From positions 804,377-868,376 of the forward strand of contig KZ627149.1 of NCBI GenBank assembly GCA_002917775.1: 64,000 nucleotides of DNA. The letters run 5' to 3'. The stretch comes from Glaciozyma antarctica PI12 (lineage: Eukaryota; Basidiomycota; Microbotryomycetes; Kriegeriales; Camptobasidiaceae). Shown here in pieces: positions 19,195 through 31,429 of the stretch. The position numbers and the translations under genes were made by a program. Numbering within the stretch: the stretch's first letter is position 1; each line of letters opens with the position of its first letter. The notes beneath the pieces are model-generated. The model made no database searches, was not told where the DNA came from, and saw only the letters and a program-made list of their open reading frames with translations.

Positions 19195-22100
19195 ATGGAG
19201 CAGTCGGGAGACCCGCCGTCGCCGTCTGCCTCGGTGCCACCTGCCGACACGCCTCAGCTACAAGGAGGAGCTCAGGCGGAGGACGTCGAGATGGCAACCG
19301 GTTCCGATATCGAGCCAGAAGCTTCGAACAAGCAGTCGGAAACGCCAGCAGAGCTCTCAGTCAACGCGGCGCTCCCGGCACTCCCTTCCCTCCCAACCTC
19401 CGACGCGCTTCCTCTCCTCCCAACCTCTCGCGACGATCCCCTCCCACACGACACCATCATGGCCGACGACCCTCCCATCGCTTCGACCTCCACTTCAAAC
19501 CCAGCTCCCCATCCTTCCATCCTGAAGAGCGACACTCCTGCCCCGACTCCTCGAGCTCGCGCCGGTCGACGATCTGTCACTTTCCTCCCCGAACAGGCAC
19601 CGCTCGAGGTAGCGGCGCCGGCTGCGGAACCGGAGCGAGAGTTCTCGGAGGAAGAAGTCGCGGCGTGGCGGACCGCTCAGGTGGACGCGCGGCAGGCCGA
19701 GGTGCGTTGGTGTGGATTGCATAGAGGGAGAGGGAAGCTGACCTTTGCTCGTCTGTACAGCTTGCGGGGAGCTTGGATAGGCATGATGCGCACGTTCGGG
19801 AGCTCTTCCATTTGGATCGGTTCGTCACGCTCGTCGATTTCGATCCAGCGACCGCGAAAGGTGGGCTCCCTCCCCTCAGCTCCACCTGCTCTCCAGCTAA
19901 CCTGACCCTTGCAGCCGACAAGTCGGATGTCTTCGAGTCATTCAAGAGCAACTACGATCTCTTCACCCACGCCGCACCCGATGTCGCCGGTCGAGGCAAC
20001 TCGCGCAGGACTACTCGCCGCGCGATGACAGACCAGAAGGAAGGCGTTCTCGCTTCGGCCAAGGCTGCGCCAGTCGCTTCTACGAGTGGAGCTGGCCGAG
20101 GTCACGCGCATGGTAAGGTAGATGTCAAGGGGAAGGGGAAGGCTGCGGAGGGACCGCTCAAGGCGGAGGAGGACTCGGCTGTTGCCCCTGCGCGTCCGGC
20201 AGCGGCTGCGAAGAAGTCGGGAGGAGGAGGCAGGAGCAGGAAGAGCATCACGAAGACGGAGGCCGCCATTCCCGTCGCCTCGCCTTCGACCTCTGCACCG
20301 AAGGCGAAATCCAAGTCACGGCGTCCCTCGACCACCCCTGCAGCTCCAACCGCTCTCTCCGCCGACCCAACACCTTCAACGTCCAAGCACCCCCTCCCTT
20401 CTCTCACCCTCCCCTCCTCCAAGCGCGCAAAGCTCTCCCACGACTCCGCCTCAACCGTCTACACGCACCCTCTCCAACTCCCCCGCCCGCCAACTTTCGA
20501 CGGCTCGCTCCCCGCCCTCTTCTCCTCTTACCTCGACCTTACCGACGACGCGACTCTCTCCACCCACCCCACCCCCGAAGCTCTCGACGCCATCGCCTCT
20601 CACGACGCGTCGATCCTCACGCGCGTCTCGCGCCTCACCGCCTCTGGCCGCACGCTCGGCAACCCCGATCGACGCGCTGCGAGCGAGCCGAAACGGATCA
20701 AGGATCATCAGGAGCATCTCGTGGAGCAGGTAGTGCATTTCAGCAAGTTGGTGCATGATGAGAGGAGGAGTCATATGGCGCTCGCGAAGAAGACGGGGAG
20801 GATGGTGTTGGCGTACTTTGGGATGGTGGAAGGGCGCGAGGAGAGGGAGAGGAAGGAGGAGGAGAAGCAGAAGAAGGCGTTGGCGAGGTGGACGGTCAGG
20901 GAGGTGAGGAAGAAGTGGAAGATGGCGGTGAACGTATGTCCTTTTGCTTTCGAGGGGGAGGGAGAATGGGAGCTAATGAGTGGATGTAGGTCGTCAAGAG
21001 TCGTCGGAAGGAAAGGCAGAAGGTCGAGCAGGAGCGGATAGGAAAGCTGCAGCTGAACGCGATGCTCGACAAGTCGACGACGATGCTCCAGGCGCAGCAG
21101 GTCGGGATGGCGGGCGAGGAGTCGTCCGAGGAGGAGGATTCAGATTCGGACGAGGAGGAAGAGTCCGGCGACGAGGAGCAGGAGGAGGAGGAGGAAGAAG
21201 AAGCGCAGGACGACAGTGCCGCCTCCAGCCCCGCGTCCGAACCGCCAGCCCCACTTCTGACGAACGGTCGCCATCATCACCTCGCCCGCCTCGCGTCTTC
21301 CCTCTCCATCTCCACCACTCCCGCCGACACTCCGCTCCCCGAGACCGACCCCGACCCCGACCTCAACGACGTCGTCTTTGAAGCTCCCGAGGACGTCGCG
21401 CGCGTAGAGGAGGACAAAGAGTTCGAAGCGGAGATGGAAGCGGATGAGGAGGAGGAGGATAGCGACGAGGAGCTGGGAGGGCTGGCGGAGGACGCGGAGA
21501 TGAGTATCGAGGAGTTGATGCGGAGGTCGGGGTACGGCGCGATGATGGAAGAGGCGGCGCAGGAGGAGGATGTCGAGATGGAGGTGGAGGAGGAGCTTAC
21601 GAATGGGCGGATTTCGCGAGCGAGCGAGTCGACTTCTCCTGCTCGCGAGGCCTCCGCACTCGCCGTCAACGCCCCGGCACCTTCCCCTCCCGCCGAAGCT
21701 TCAACCTTGTCTCTCCCCGTTGCCTCACCCTCGAAGGCTTCCTCTCCAGCCGTCACAGCCCCTCCCACCTCCGCCTCTCCCGTAGCCGACGAAACCGCCA
21801 CCACTTCCTCCTCCACCGACGCCGCTCCGGCACCCACCCTCCTCCCCGACACCACTCCTGCTCCAAGCACGACCTCCGCTCCCGCCCTGACACTCACCGC
21901 CGAAGAAGCAGAAGCGGAGGCGATGTCGGAGTTCGGCTCTGGGTCGGACGACGCGCGCGAGGACGAGGATGAGCAGTTTGAGGAGGAGATGGACGAGGAC
22001 GCGGGGGCGGGGTCGGACGAGGATGAGATGGATGGGCTGGCGGAGGATGCGGATCTGTCGATTGAGGAGCTTATGCGCAAGTATGGAGTCGGGAGGGAGG

Positions 22101-25100
22101 AGAATGTCGCGGAGGGCGGAGAGGAGGGGGAGACTTCGCCGGTGAAGAATGGCGAGGAGGTGGAGGGAGAGGACGACGACGACGATTCTGCGGTCGAGCA
22201 GGAGGAGTCTGCGGCGGAGGAGGAGGCGATGTCGGTCGTCGGCGAGACGAAGGTCGCTCATCTTCGACCGCCGTTCTTGCTTCGAGGGTCGCTTCGACCG
22301 TATCAGCAAGCGGGATTGGAGTGGCTCGCGAGTCTATACTCGAATGGCGTCAATGGGTTAGCTTCGCTTCTTTTCGTCAACTCTAGGCGAAGATCGCTGA
22401 CCGTCTTCCACAGGATCCTTGCCGACGAGATGGGCTTAGGGTTCGTTCGACCTTTGACAGTTCCAGGCTTGAGCTGAACTGATCGACGTCCCATTCACAG
22501 GAAGACGATTCAAACCATCTCCCTCCTCGCCCACCTCGCCTGCGACAAGGGCCAATGGGGCCCTCACCTCGTCGTCGTCCCGACCAGCGTCATGCTCAAC
22601 TGGGAGATGGAGTTCAAGAAGTTCCTTCCCGGCTTCAAGATTCTCACCTACTACGGCAATCAGAAGGAGCGCAAGGAGAAGCGACGCGGCTGGAACACCG
22701 AGAACGCCTTCCACGTCTGCGTCACCTCGTACCAACTCGTCCTCGCCGACCAGCATATGTTCCGCCGCAAGCCTTGGCACTACATGATTCTCGACGAGGC
22801 GCACCACATCAAAAACTTCCGGTCGCAGCGCTGGCAGACGCTCCTCGGCTTCAACGCTCGCCATCGACTCCTCCTCACGGGCACGCCTTTGCAGAACAAC
22901 CTGATGGAGCTCGTACGTCGCTTCACTTTGCTTTCCTAAGCTTCGATTCTGACTTCTCTCGCCTTCGCAGTGGTCGCTACTCTACTTCCTCATGCCGAAC
23001 GGGCTCACGCAAGGCGGCAAGGGACCTTTCGCCGACCACGCCGACTTCCAAGCGTGGTTCTCGAATCCGATGGAGCGCGCGATCGAGAACGGCGAAGCGA
23101 TGGACGACGAGACGAAGGCGACAGTCGCCAAGCTCCACACTGTCCTTCGACCCTACCTCCTTCGACGACTCAAGGCCGAAGTCGAGACGCAGATGCCTGG
23201 CAAGACCGAGTCGATCATCTACTGTCGTCTCTCGAAGCGCCAACGGTTCCTCTACGACGACTTTATGAGTCGAAGCCAGACGCGCGAGACGCTCGGGTCC
23301 GGCCACTTCCTCAGCATCATCAACTGCCTCATGCAGCTTCGCAAGGTCTGCAACCACCCCGACCTCTTCGAAGTCCGCCCAATCGTCACCTCCTTCGCCA
23401 TGTCGCGCTCCGCCGCAAACGACTACGAGCCGACTGAGCTGCTCGTTCGCAAGCGGCTGCTCGGCGAGGAGCCAATCAGCAAGATGGACTGGTCGTCGCT
23501 AACGCTCCTCAAGCCGGATCGCGAGGCGAGCGTCTCGTCCATCGCTTCGAGATGTCTCGTCGAGCTGGACGCCGCTTCTCGTCTACCGTCGCTGCACGAA
23601 TGCCCGACGGGCGTCAACCTCGCCGTCGACGCCCCCGAAGGACACGAAGACGATCGCAGGATGGCGGACGTACCACGCCTGGAGTCAACATCGAGCAACA
23701 GCCGACCGACTCGCGCGCATGGCGACCGTCAACACGCTCCGCTGCGTCACCTCCGTCCCCTTCTTCGGCCAAGAACTCCTCCACACTCTCCAAACCCCCT
23801 CCCGACAGCACGCCCTCCTTCCCTTCGACGCTCCCCGCAACGCTCGCGCCTTCTTCACCACCTCCAGCATCCTCCCCACCCTCGTCCACTCCAACGTCGC
23901 GCGCGCAGAGCAGGCGGAGGAGCTCATCGCCCGCTTCGGCTTCGTCACGCCCAAAGTCAAGGCCGCCGACATGCCTCGCCACGCTCTCAACGGCCTGTCG
24001 CTCGCTCAAGCGCACGCCATCGAGGAGAACGCACCGATCGACATCCTCGAGCGAGCAAGCACGAAGCTCTCGGTCGCGTTCCCCGACCGGTCCCTCCTAC
24101 AGTACGACTGCGGCAAGCTGCAGAAGCTCGACGAGCTGCTGCGCGAGTGCAAGGCTGGCGGACATCGCGTCCTCATCTTTACGCAGATGACGAAGGTCCT
24201 CGACATCCTCGAGATCTTCCTCTCGTTCCATGGGCACCGCTACCTCCGCCTCGACGGGTCGACCAAGATCGAACAGCGCCAGATCATCACCGAGCGGTTC
24301 AACTCGAACGACAAGATCCTGTGCTTCATCTCGTCGACGAGGTCTGGTGGTCTCGGAATCAACCTTCAGGTGCGTTCTCTCCCTCCTCGTTTGCTGAGCT
24401 GTGAGGCTGACTGGGTGTGCCGAACTAGGGAGCCGACACGGTCATCTTCTACGACAGCGATTGGAACCCTGCTCTCGACCGGCAATGCCAGGACAGGTGC
24501 GTCTATTCCTTTCTATACGCTGGAGAAACAAGCTGACTCGCTACGCGACTGCAGGGCTCATCGCATCGGTCAAACTCGCGAGGTCAGGATCTGGCGATTC
24601 GTTACCGAGCATTCGTGCGTTTCCTTCCTCGCATTCTTCTTTCAAGCACTGACGTCGCCAGTATCGACAGTATCGAGTATGAACATGCTCAAGAAGGCGA
24701 ATCAGAAACGTCGTCTCGACGAGATCGTCATCGCCGAAGGGGACTTCACGACCGACTACCTTCAGAAGCTCGATTGGCGCGACTACCTCGACGAGGGACA
24801 GCTCAAGGAGCTCGGCGTCGACGCGGACGGAGCGGTACCAGGCTCCGAGTCGGCCGCCGACATTCGACAAGCTCTCGCCGCCGCCGAGGACGAGGAGGAC
24901 GCCGCTGCTGCGAAAGCGGCCGAAGGAGAGCTCGCCGTCGACGCGTCCGACTTTAGCGAGGCTGCTCCTCTCCCCGCTGCTGCGATGGCGAGTGGGAGTG
25001 GAGCGGAGGGGTCGGTGACGCCGACGCAGAACGAGACGCCGGGGGAGGTCGTGATGGAGGTGGAGGAGGACGTGGATCCCCTTGCCGGGACGGTCGACGG

Positions 25101-25146
25101 CTTCATGTGCCGATTCGTGGATGAGAACTTTGAGCTGTTTGATTAG
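19195..25146 (+). CDS. SWR1: SWR1 chromatin-remodelling ATPase
   Basis: Large multi-exon gene, start [16 protein letters not shown], stop at 25146. In order: a low-complexity N-terminus, an HSA region (about 20690-20990, [20 protein letters not shown] to RKKWKMAVN), an acidic region with two SIEELM repeats, SNF2 N-lobe ([72 protein letters not shown]), the SWR1/INO80-type insertion, and the C-lobe ([68 protein letters not shown]). The complex exchanges H2A-H2B for H2A.Z-H2B. An intron splits the Walker A codons (GLG|KT). The frame also changes between 23554 and 23701; an intron ending at 23659 with a weak GTCTAC or GTCTCG donor fits. Confidence 0.93.
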
Positions 25147-25366
25147 GGTTTGCAAGGCATGGCATGGATCAAGGAATCTGGGTGCAGAGCAGTCGTTTCG
25201 GAGCGGAGACGCAGTGGAGGTTGTTTGAGCGCCCGTCTCTCTTCCTCTTCCCCTCGTCTCCTCCACCAGCCAGCACGTGAATCAGTCGGACCAGCTCTCA
25301 ACAAGCACAGAGCCGCTTCTCACTCGTCGTTTCCGTCGCCACAACAAGCCCTCCGGTCCCACGTCA

Positions 25367-26771
25367 ATGGACTCAGTCCCCTCTGAAGTCCTTCTGCTCG
25401 TCTTCCTGCACGGTTTCAAGGGTGGAGCAGACACGTACGCCTGCATCTTACTCTTGCAGGAACCCCAGCTGACCTCCCGCTCGCAGCTTCGCCTCCTTCC
25501 CCGAACGCCTTGCCACCATCCTCTCCGCCTCACAACAAACGACGCAGGTGGAATCGATCGTTTACCCGCCTTACGATACACGAGGAGAGCTCATTGCAGC
25601 GGTTGATAATCATGTGCGTGCTTCTGGAGGAGTGCACTGGCAGGGAGCTGATGGGTTGGCGCGCAGGTCGAGTGGTTGACGGCTCTCGTGGTGGAGCGGC
25701 AAGCGGTGTACAAGGAGAAGGGAGGGACGGGACCAGTACGAGTCGTGCTCCTAGGTCATTCGTGAGTTTACCGGCGTGGTAGGGGACGGGAGAGAGCTGA
25801 TGCGCCGCTGCAGCATGGGAGGCCTCGTTATTGGCGACACTCTCCTCCAGATCCTCAAGGCCAAGTCTCCCTGGCCTTTAGTCCTTGGGCTGATTGCCTA
25901 CGATACGCCGTACTGGGGTCTCAGTCCCTCCGTCTTCAAGGTACGCTGGCGTTCTTCGCTCCTTCGGCCCCCCTGACGACTCTCCGCTCTCAGAACGCTA
26001 CCGACAAGGCCCTAGGCTACGCTCAGCAAGGACAAGCGGTTTTCGCCACCCTTGGTCTTGGTTGGGGAGCTATCAGTGCCCTACGCGGGAGTGGCGCTGC
26101 TTCCTCTCCCGCCTCAAGCTCTTCAACCCCTCCCTCGCGCTCCGCCACTCCCACCGACAAGTCCAAGCCCTCCCCACCTTCCGGCAGCAGAGCGGTCGCT
26201 CCTGCCGCCGCCCCTCCGAATGCAGAGTCGTCGTCGGTGACTCCCTGGATGCTCGCCGCGGGAGCGGCAGCGGTGATTGGCGCAGCTGGGACGGCGTACT
26301 GGCAGCGGGACACGCTCACGACGAGCCTGAGCTGGGCGACGAGCCATCTTTCTTTCGTTGCGGAGCTCTGGTCTCCGACCACTCTGGAGGCGCGACTCGA
26401 AGCGATCTTCCGAGCGAAGAACGTCGGGTTCCACTGGTGCGTACTTCGCTCCTCAGCTCGTGTTGTTCTGACCTTGCCACTCTCGCAGCTTCTACACTCT
26501 CCTCCCCAGCACCAAGCTCCACCCCTCCACTTCCCGCACCTTCATCCTCGTCCCCCGCGCACCGATGGGCAACTCCTTCACGCCGAACCAGAACAGCCGA
26601 GCGAGCGACGAGATTCAGGCGCACGTCGAAATGTTTACGGACAAGAACGACGGCATCTACGCCCTAGGCAGCGAGACGTGCGCGCTTATCTGTGGGTGGT
26701 TGGAGGATGCGAGGATGGGGAGGCCGGTAGGGGGAGCGAAGGGCGAGGAGGAGCCGGCGCGGTTGGTGTAG
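25367..26771 (+). CDS. alpha/beta hydrolase (lipase-like, GHSMGG)
   Basis: Exon 1 starts MDSVPSEVLLLVFLHGFKGG, giving the oxyanion-side HGFKG motif; later exons give YPPYDTRGELIAAVDN, VRVVLLGHSMGGLVIGD (nucleophile elbow with the catalytic Ser) and GLIAYDTPYWGLSPSVF. After a Ser/Pro-rich linker, a hydrophobic segment (WMLAAGAAAVIGAAGTAYW) suggests a membrane anchor, followed by a C-terminal region FRAKNVGFHCFYTLLP and RTFILVPRAPMGNSF. The layout resembles fungal DUF676/AB-hydrolase proteins of unknown substrate; the Asp and His of the triad are not assigned with confidence. Six introns, standard ends. The stop is at 26771. Confidence 0.8.
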
Positions 26772-27066
26772 GGAAGGACGTAGGCTCGGCCGCACACACG
26801 TTGCAAGCGCTTTCGTTTCGGATACTGATCACTGCTTCTCTCTCGCTCCTCCTCTGCTTCGCAAGCTCGGGGATCCGAAGCTCCTGGATCCGAACAAAGA
26901 TTCCTGGCAATGCAGCTGTACAAAAGAGCGGCACCGCACTACATGTATCGCGGGGGAAGGTACTACGAGCTAACGAACTGTACTGTTATCACAGAGTGTG
27001 GTCGAAGGAACAAACGAGGGGGAACACCTCGACGGAAGGAGGAACGCTACAAAATCTATCGCCAAA

Positions 27067-29278
27067 TCACCTCTTCTCTCCCCCACCGCTCTGCAAGAAA
27101 TCCCACGTCGTCCCGTCCCCAAACGCTCCTCCCAACACCTGCTCCTGCCTCCTAAACCACTGCTCCTGCATCCTGCTCCTCTGCGCCGCGTCCTCCTCGT
27201 GCGAACCTTCGTCAAACTCGGCTTCGTGCGCGGGCATCTCGTGCGAAAGATGGCGCTCGTGGGAGAAAAGTAGGTGTACGCTGTCGGAAGCGGCGAGGAG
27301 GGGGTGTGGGTCGGAGGAGAGGAGGTAGGGAGCGAGGGTGAGGAAGGACGACGACGAAGGTTCGCTGACGGGTTCGGCGAGGGAGGGAGTGTCGAGAGGT
27401 GGGCGAGGGTAGTCGGGCTGACCGTAGGGCGTTGATGCTGGTTGGGAGGCGTAGGCGTGGTAGGTCGGATCGGTCGGGCGGGCGAGCGGAGCGCGACGGG
27501 AGTGGAAGGCCTGGGGGAGGGGAGCTTGCGAGAGGCCGAGATTCGCTGGGAGATACGGCTGTTGAGGCTGGTAGAAGAGGGATTGCTGAGGTGGGGAATC
27601 GGAGACGAATGGCGTCCAGGGCGAGGAGGAGACGGGAAGGGGTGGCGGCGCCCACTGAAAGCGCGACGACATTGTCGGGAGGGACTCGAAGAAGCCCAGT
27701 CGCTGGAAATCTCCCTGCGACGTCGACGACTCCCTCTGCACGTCCTCGCCGCTGATCCTACTCCCTCCCGCAGTCGAAAGATCCTCGATCCGGTCGACGA
27801 GGGTTCCGAATCCGCGAGTACTCCCGAGTACCACCGCTCCCCACACCAGCGAGAGAGCTGTTCGCCGAATGCGCCTCGTAGCGATCCAAAAGGCTCTCGT
27901 ACGTCCCGCTCCCGCGCCTGCTCGCCGTCCCAGAGCTTTCGTACCCGCTCGCGTACGGGCTCAACCCGTTCGTGTTCGAGCTCCCCGCGCGCGACCTCAG
28001 TCCACCCCTCGCTCCAGGACTCTGCGTGAACGAGCTCGAAGGCGACGAGAGCGCAGGATCGACCGTTCGCTCCCTCCAGTCCTCGAGCGAGCTGTACCCC
28101 GTCGCAGAGTCGTCCGTCTCATCCTGCGGAAGGCGACGAATCCCGTCCTCGAGCCCTCCCTCGTCGATCTCCATACCGACGTTGGTTTGGAATCGCTCGA
28201 ACTGGTCGTACTCGGACCTCGGATCGACGTCGTCGGCTGCAGGAGCTCCGGGATCGGCGAAGAAGCTGCCCATGACTTGCGAGAGGGAGCTCGCGCGGCC
28301 ACGCTGGTCGGGGAAGTACGAGTCGCTGGGAGGTTCCGAGTAGGTCTTGCGACGCTCGCGGATGGGGATTGAGGGCGAAGCGGGAATCGAGGGCTGGCGC
28401 TGGCGAGGGGAGGCTTTCGGGCGGGCGGTCGCGTTCGAGTGCGTCTTGTAGTGCTGCGTCATGTTATCCTGGCGGTTGAAGCGAGAGGTGCACTCGGGCC
28501 AAGGACAAAAGAATCTGAGGAACGAGGAGAGATCAGCTCAAAGTTTCGAAGCGGAAGACGCCAATCTCGGCGAGCGAACGCACTTCTTCTCGTCTCGGTG
28601 GATCCGCCTGTGCCTGCGAAAGAGAGCGTCAGCTAAGCGTACTGGGAATGCGTAATCCTGGGCTCGATAGCGACTTGCCTTGAAAGGTGTCCCGAGGTGG
28701 AGAAATCGTTTGAGCAGATGGGACACGGGTGCCGTTTGCTCGTCCTCGACGCCTTCCCTCCCTTGGCTACGGCCTTCCCACCACGCTTAGCTTTACTCCC
28801 AGCGCTGGAGGCCGCCGTGCTCTTAGCACTCTTCCCACTCCCCAAGTTGCTGCTCCCCCAACTCTTCTTCGACCCGCCGCTCGACGTCGACGCTCCCGAC
28901 TTGACTCCGGCGCCATCCACGTACTCCTCATCGTCCTCCATCTCTACGACTGCCGGTGAGCTCTTGGGAAGGTCCTCGGGGTGCGTGTGGCCGTCGCCGG
29001 AGCAACTCCGGAAAGCGTCTTGTGATGCGTCGAGGGGCGATTCGAGGAGAGGGGAGGAAGCGGAGACGGGAGTGGCGCTGGAGAGAGAGGGATTGCGGGT
29101 GGAGGGCGAGTCCCGCGACTGGGAGGAGGGAGCGACAAAGGCGCGGTCGGCGGAAGTGCGGGTTGCGGGGAGCTGCGCTGTGGCGGACGCTGTGGTGTCC
29201 GTGGCTGAAGACTGGTGGAGGGCGTCGTGTGGGATGGAGTGCAAGCTCGTTGAACCTCGAGATTCGGTTCCCTTGCTG
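27067..29278 (-). CDS. C2H2 zinc-finger transcription factor, Nrg1-like
   Basis: Two C2H2 fingers are made when exons join: RHPCPICSNDFSTSGHLSR|HRRIH and KKFFCPWPECTSRFNRQDN followed by MTQHYKTH. The F-S-TSGHLxRHxRIH...C-x4-C...RQDNxxQHYxTH layout is that of Nrg1-type repressors of glucose and morphogenesis genes. The N-terminal part is Ser/Thr-rich with an acidic MEDDEEYVDG patch; the long C-terminal part is Ser/Pro/Gln-rich and ends GGAFGDGTTWDFLQSGGGEKR. The intron inside finger 1 (28614-28678) has a GC-AG border. An intron 27765-27831 restores the frame downstream. The first coding exon is not resolved: no ATG precedes residue MEDDEE in the open frame after 29278, and a TTTCAG acceptor sits there. 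Confidence 0.78.
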
Positions 29279-29871
29279 CTGAAAGAGAGAGGCAGAGGCA
29301 AGCTTGGGCAGGCAAGCCCGAAAGATCGCGAGGGTCAACTGCAACCTCCTCTCCGGACTCCTTTGTCTGCTGTCGATCAGAGTCCTCTATTCCGCTTCAG
29401 AGGCCTGAGGACGCGCCAGCAGCAGCAAGAAACAGGGCTACAGCTTGCGAATAGACAGGTACCGGAAAATACAGAGCAAGCTCTGTTGAAAGCACCAAAA
29501 ACAGTCGCCTTCGGACTGGAACAACCCATCGAGGAGCTCCTTTTTCACGCCTTCAAGCTTCAACGGTCTCGAGAATACGTTTGTGAAACAGTATCGCATT
29601 CACCTTGGCTGCTCCTCGTAGCTCGCTCGAGCAAGCGAACCGCCCGACAGACGTTACAAGCTCGTCCACCTTCCTGCTTTTATCGTCCTTCCTTGTGTGT
29701 AACAACCTGCCCCGGAAGCCCCAAATTGACGCAAATGTGGGAGGACCCTTGAACGAAGCGAGATAGAGCTGACAGCTCGAGCAGACGAGCAGAGTAGAGC
29801 AGACTCGGCGCGGCGCATCCCTCGCTCTCGGTCAACGGCCGCTCTGTGCCCAATCGCCCGATATTTACACC
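29279..29871. other. region 5' of the zinc-finger gene
   Basis: About 590 bp between two minus-strand genes. It probably holds the unassigned first exon and promoter of the zinc-finger gene and the 3' UTR of the rhomboid-UBA gene. No other gene is recognised. Confidence 0.4.
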
Positions 29872-31264
29872 TCAAGACGCCGCTGCCAGCAGCGATTCAG
29901 CAGCTGATACCAGAGGAAATAATCAGCGTGAAGATCAAGTCGAAGCAAAGTGCGAAAGAAACGTGCCTCTCCCTGCGTCAAATCCTGATCGCTGGAGCGC
30001 AGCGACAATCGCTTCTCGAGGCGTATCCTGATGAAATTAGCATCGTATCCATTCGTGTCAGGGGCGGCTCTACGTACTGGAAAGATCGCAGCGAGCTCCG
30101 CAACCTGCCTCAAAAATCGCAAATCAGTTCTCGACGTTCCGACTTTTCACCAAGAGAGACTCACTGCGTCGTTGGCTGCCTCTGAGCCCCCGTAACACCC
30201 TCCGTCCACTGTTGTACCAACCCAGGACCTTGCACTGGCACCGCCGGCACCGTCGTCGCAGGCGGTCTTCTCGCCGCCCCTCCCTGCGCCTGCAACCCCC
30301 TCATCGCCGCCGTAGAAGCCGCAAACGCCCCCGGGAACGCCACTTGAATCTCGCGAACTCCCTCTCCAAAGCCAGCGGCGTTCGGCCGACGAGGAGGTGA
30401 GGAGGAGCCGAGGAGGGGGGAGAAGGCGCGGGTGAGGAGGAGGACTAGGCGTGGTGGGAGGCGCAAAGAGGAGAGGGAGAGGAGGGGGGAGCGGTAGAGG
30501 GTCGAGGATAGGAGTCCAATTAGGGAGATGAGGACGGAGGCGGGAGGCTGGGACGAGATGAGCTGCGGAGAGGGTTGGCGATAGGTGAGCTTGGGAGAAG
30601 CAGATCTGTGAGAGGAGCGTACCTGGCTGGCAAGAATGTAGAGAGCTATCCGGTTCGTGATCTCTATCCCAAACACCTTCCAATGGAAGGACGAGGGGAC
30701 GAGCCGAGTTGATTGGTATCTGCGCGGAGGGGTGAGCTCAATTTCCCTCCTCAATCGCAAGACGTACACGATCGCAAAGACGATAGCAAAGGGTCCAGCA
30801 GGGATCGCCAAGAAGCCGAATCTAGATCCGACAAGCAGCACGACGACCTCCAGCACCGTCGAGAGAGCCGTCGTGGCGACCAGGAAGCTCTTTAATCGCG
30901 CCCCGTTAGCTCTCCGATCCTCCACCCGAAAGTATACCATCACTCACACCATACTTCAAGCTCCCAAACAGCCGCTCGATCGAGATACTCGTATAGAACA
31001 ACAACAGAACGCCGAGAAAGAGCTCCGAGCTGTTGGTGAACGCAAAGTGGTGCAGCACGAGTCGCCAGAGCTGGTGATCGCGCGTGAGATGCGGGGAGAG
31101 GGGTGCGTTGAAGAGGTATTGGCGGGAGCTGGCGGCGGCGAGGAGGGACGTGGCGCATAGCCCGATGATGAGAGCTAGTTCGGAGAACGGTGCGGGGTCA
31201 GCTGCGGCTCGACGAGGACTGGGCAGCACGCACCTTTCGATATGGGAGCTCCTGCGAAGCTCAT
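29872..31264 (-). CDS. rhomboid-like UBA-domain membrane protein (UBAC2/Dsc2 type)
   Basis: Start MSFAGAPISK at 31264. Spliced exons give a rhomboid-like membrane region: ALIIGLCATSLLAAASSRQY, DHQLWRLVLHHFAFTNSSE, LFYTSISIERLFGSLKYG, TALSTVLEVVVLLVG, FGIEITNRIALYILASQ. The Ser-His pair of active rhomboid proteases is not evident, as in the pseudoprotease UBAC2/Dsc2 group. A UBA domain lies at the end: VAELAAIFP, DTPREAIVAALQRSGFDA, then AAESLLAAAS and stop at 29872. Dsc2 acts in the Golgi Dsc E3 ligase that activates SREBP in fungi; UBAC2 acts in ER-associated degradation. The last intron (29904-29966) seems to use a GC donor (GCACGT). Confidence 0.8.
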
Positions 31265-31429
31265 CCTGTGCTGAGCGGTCAAGCCGAGGAGCTTGGAAGC
31301 TGGCGAGCGAGTCGGAGAAGGGAGAGAGGCGAATTCCGCGTCGACGCTGCTCTTGCTCCTCCCACTCACACAAGGTTCTCCTGTCCTAGTCGAGCTCCTC
31401 GTACTGCCGACTAGTATTCACCACTCGCC

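Noticed and set aside
21277-22080. Minus-strand Ser-rich open frame
   Set aside because: It is the reverse of the Asp/Glu-rich SWR1 region, a typical codon shadow.
22436-22500. Possible loss of the SWR1 Walker A motif (reads GLGFVRP in the genomic frame)
   Set aside because: An intron splits the motif; splicing restores GLGKTIQT.
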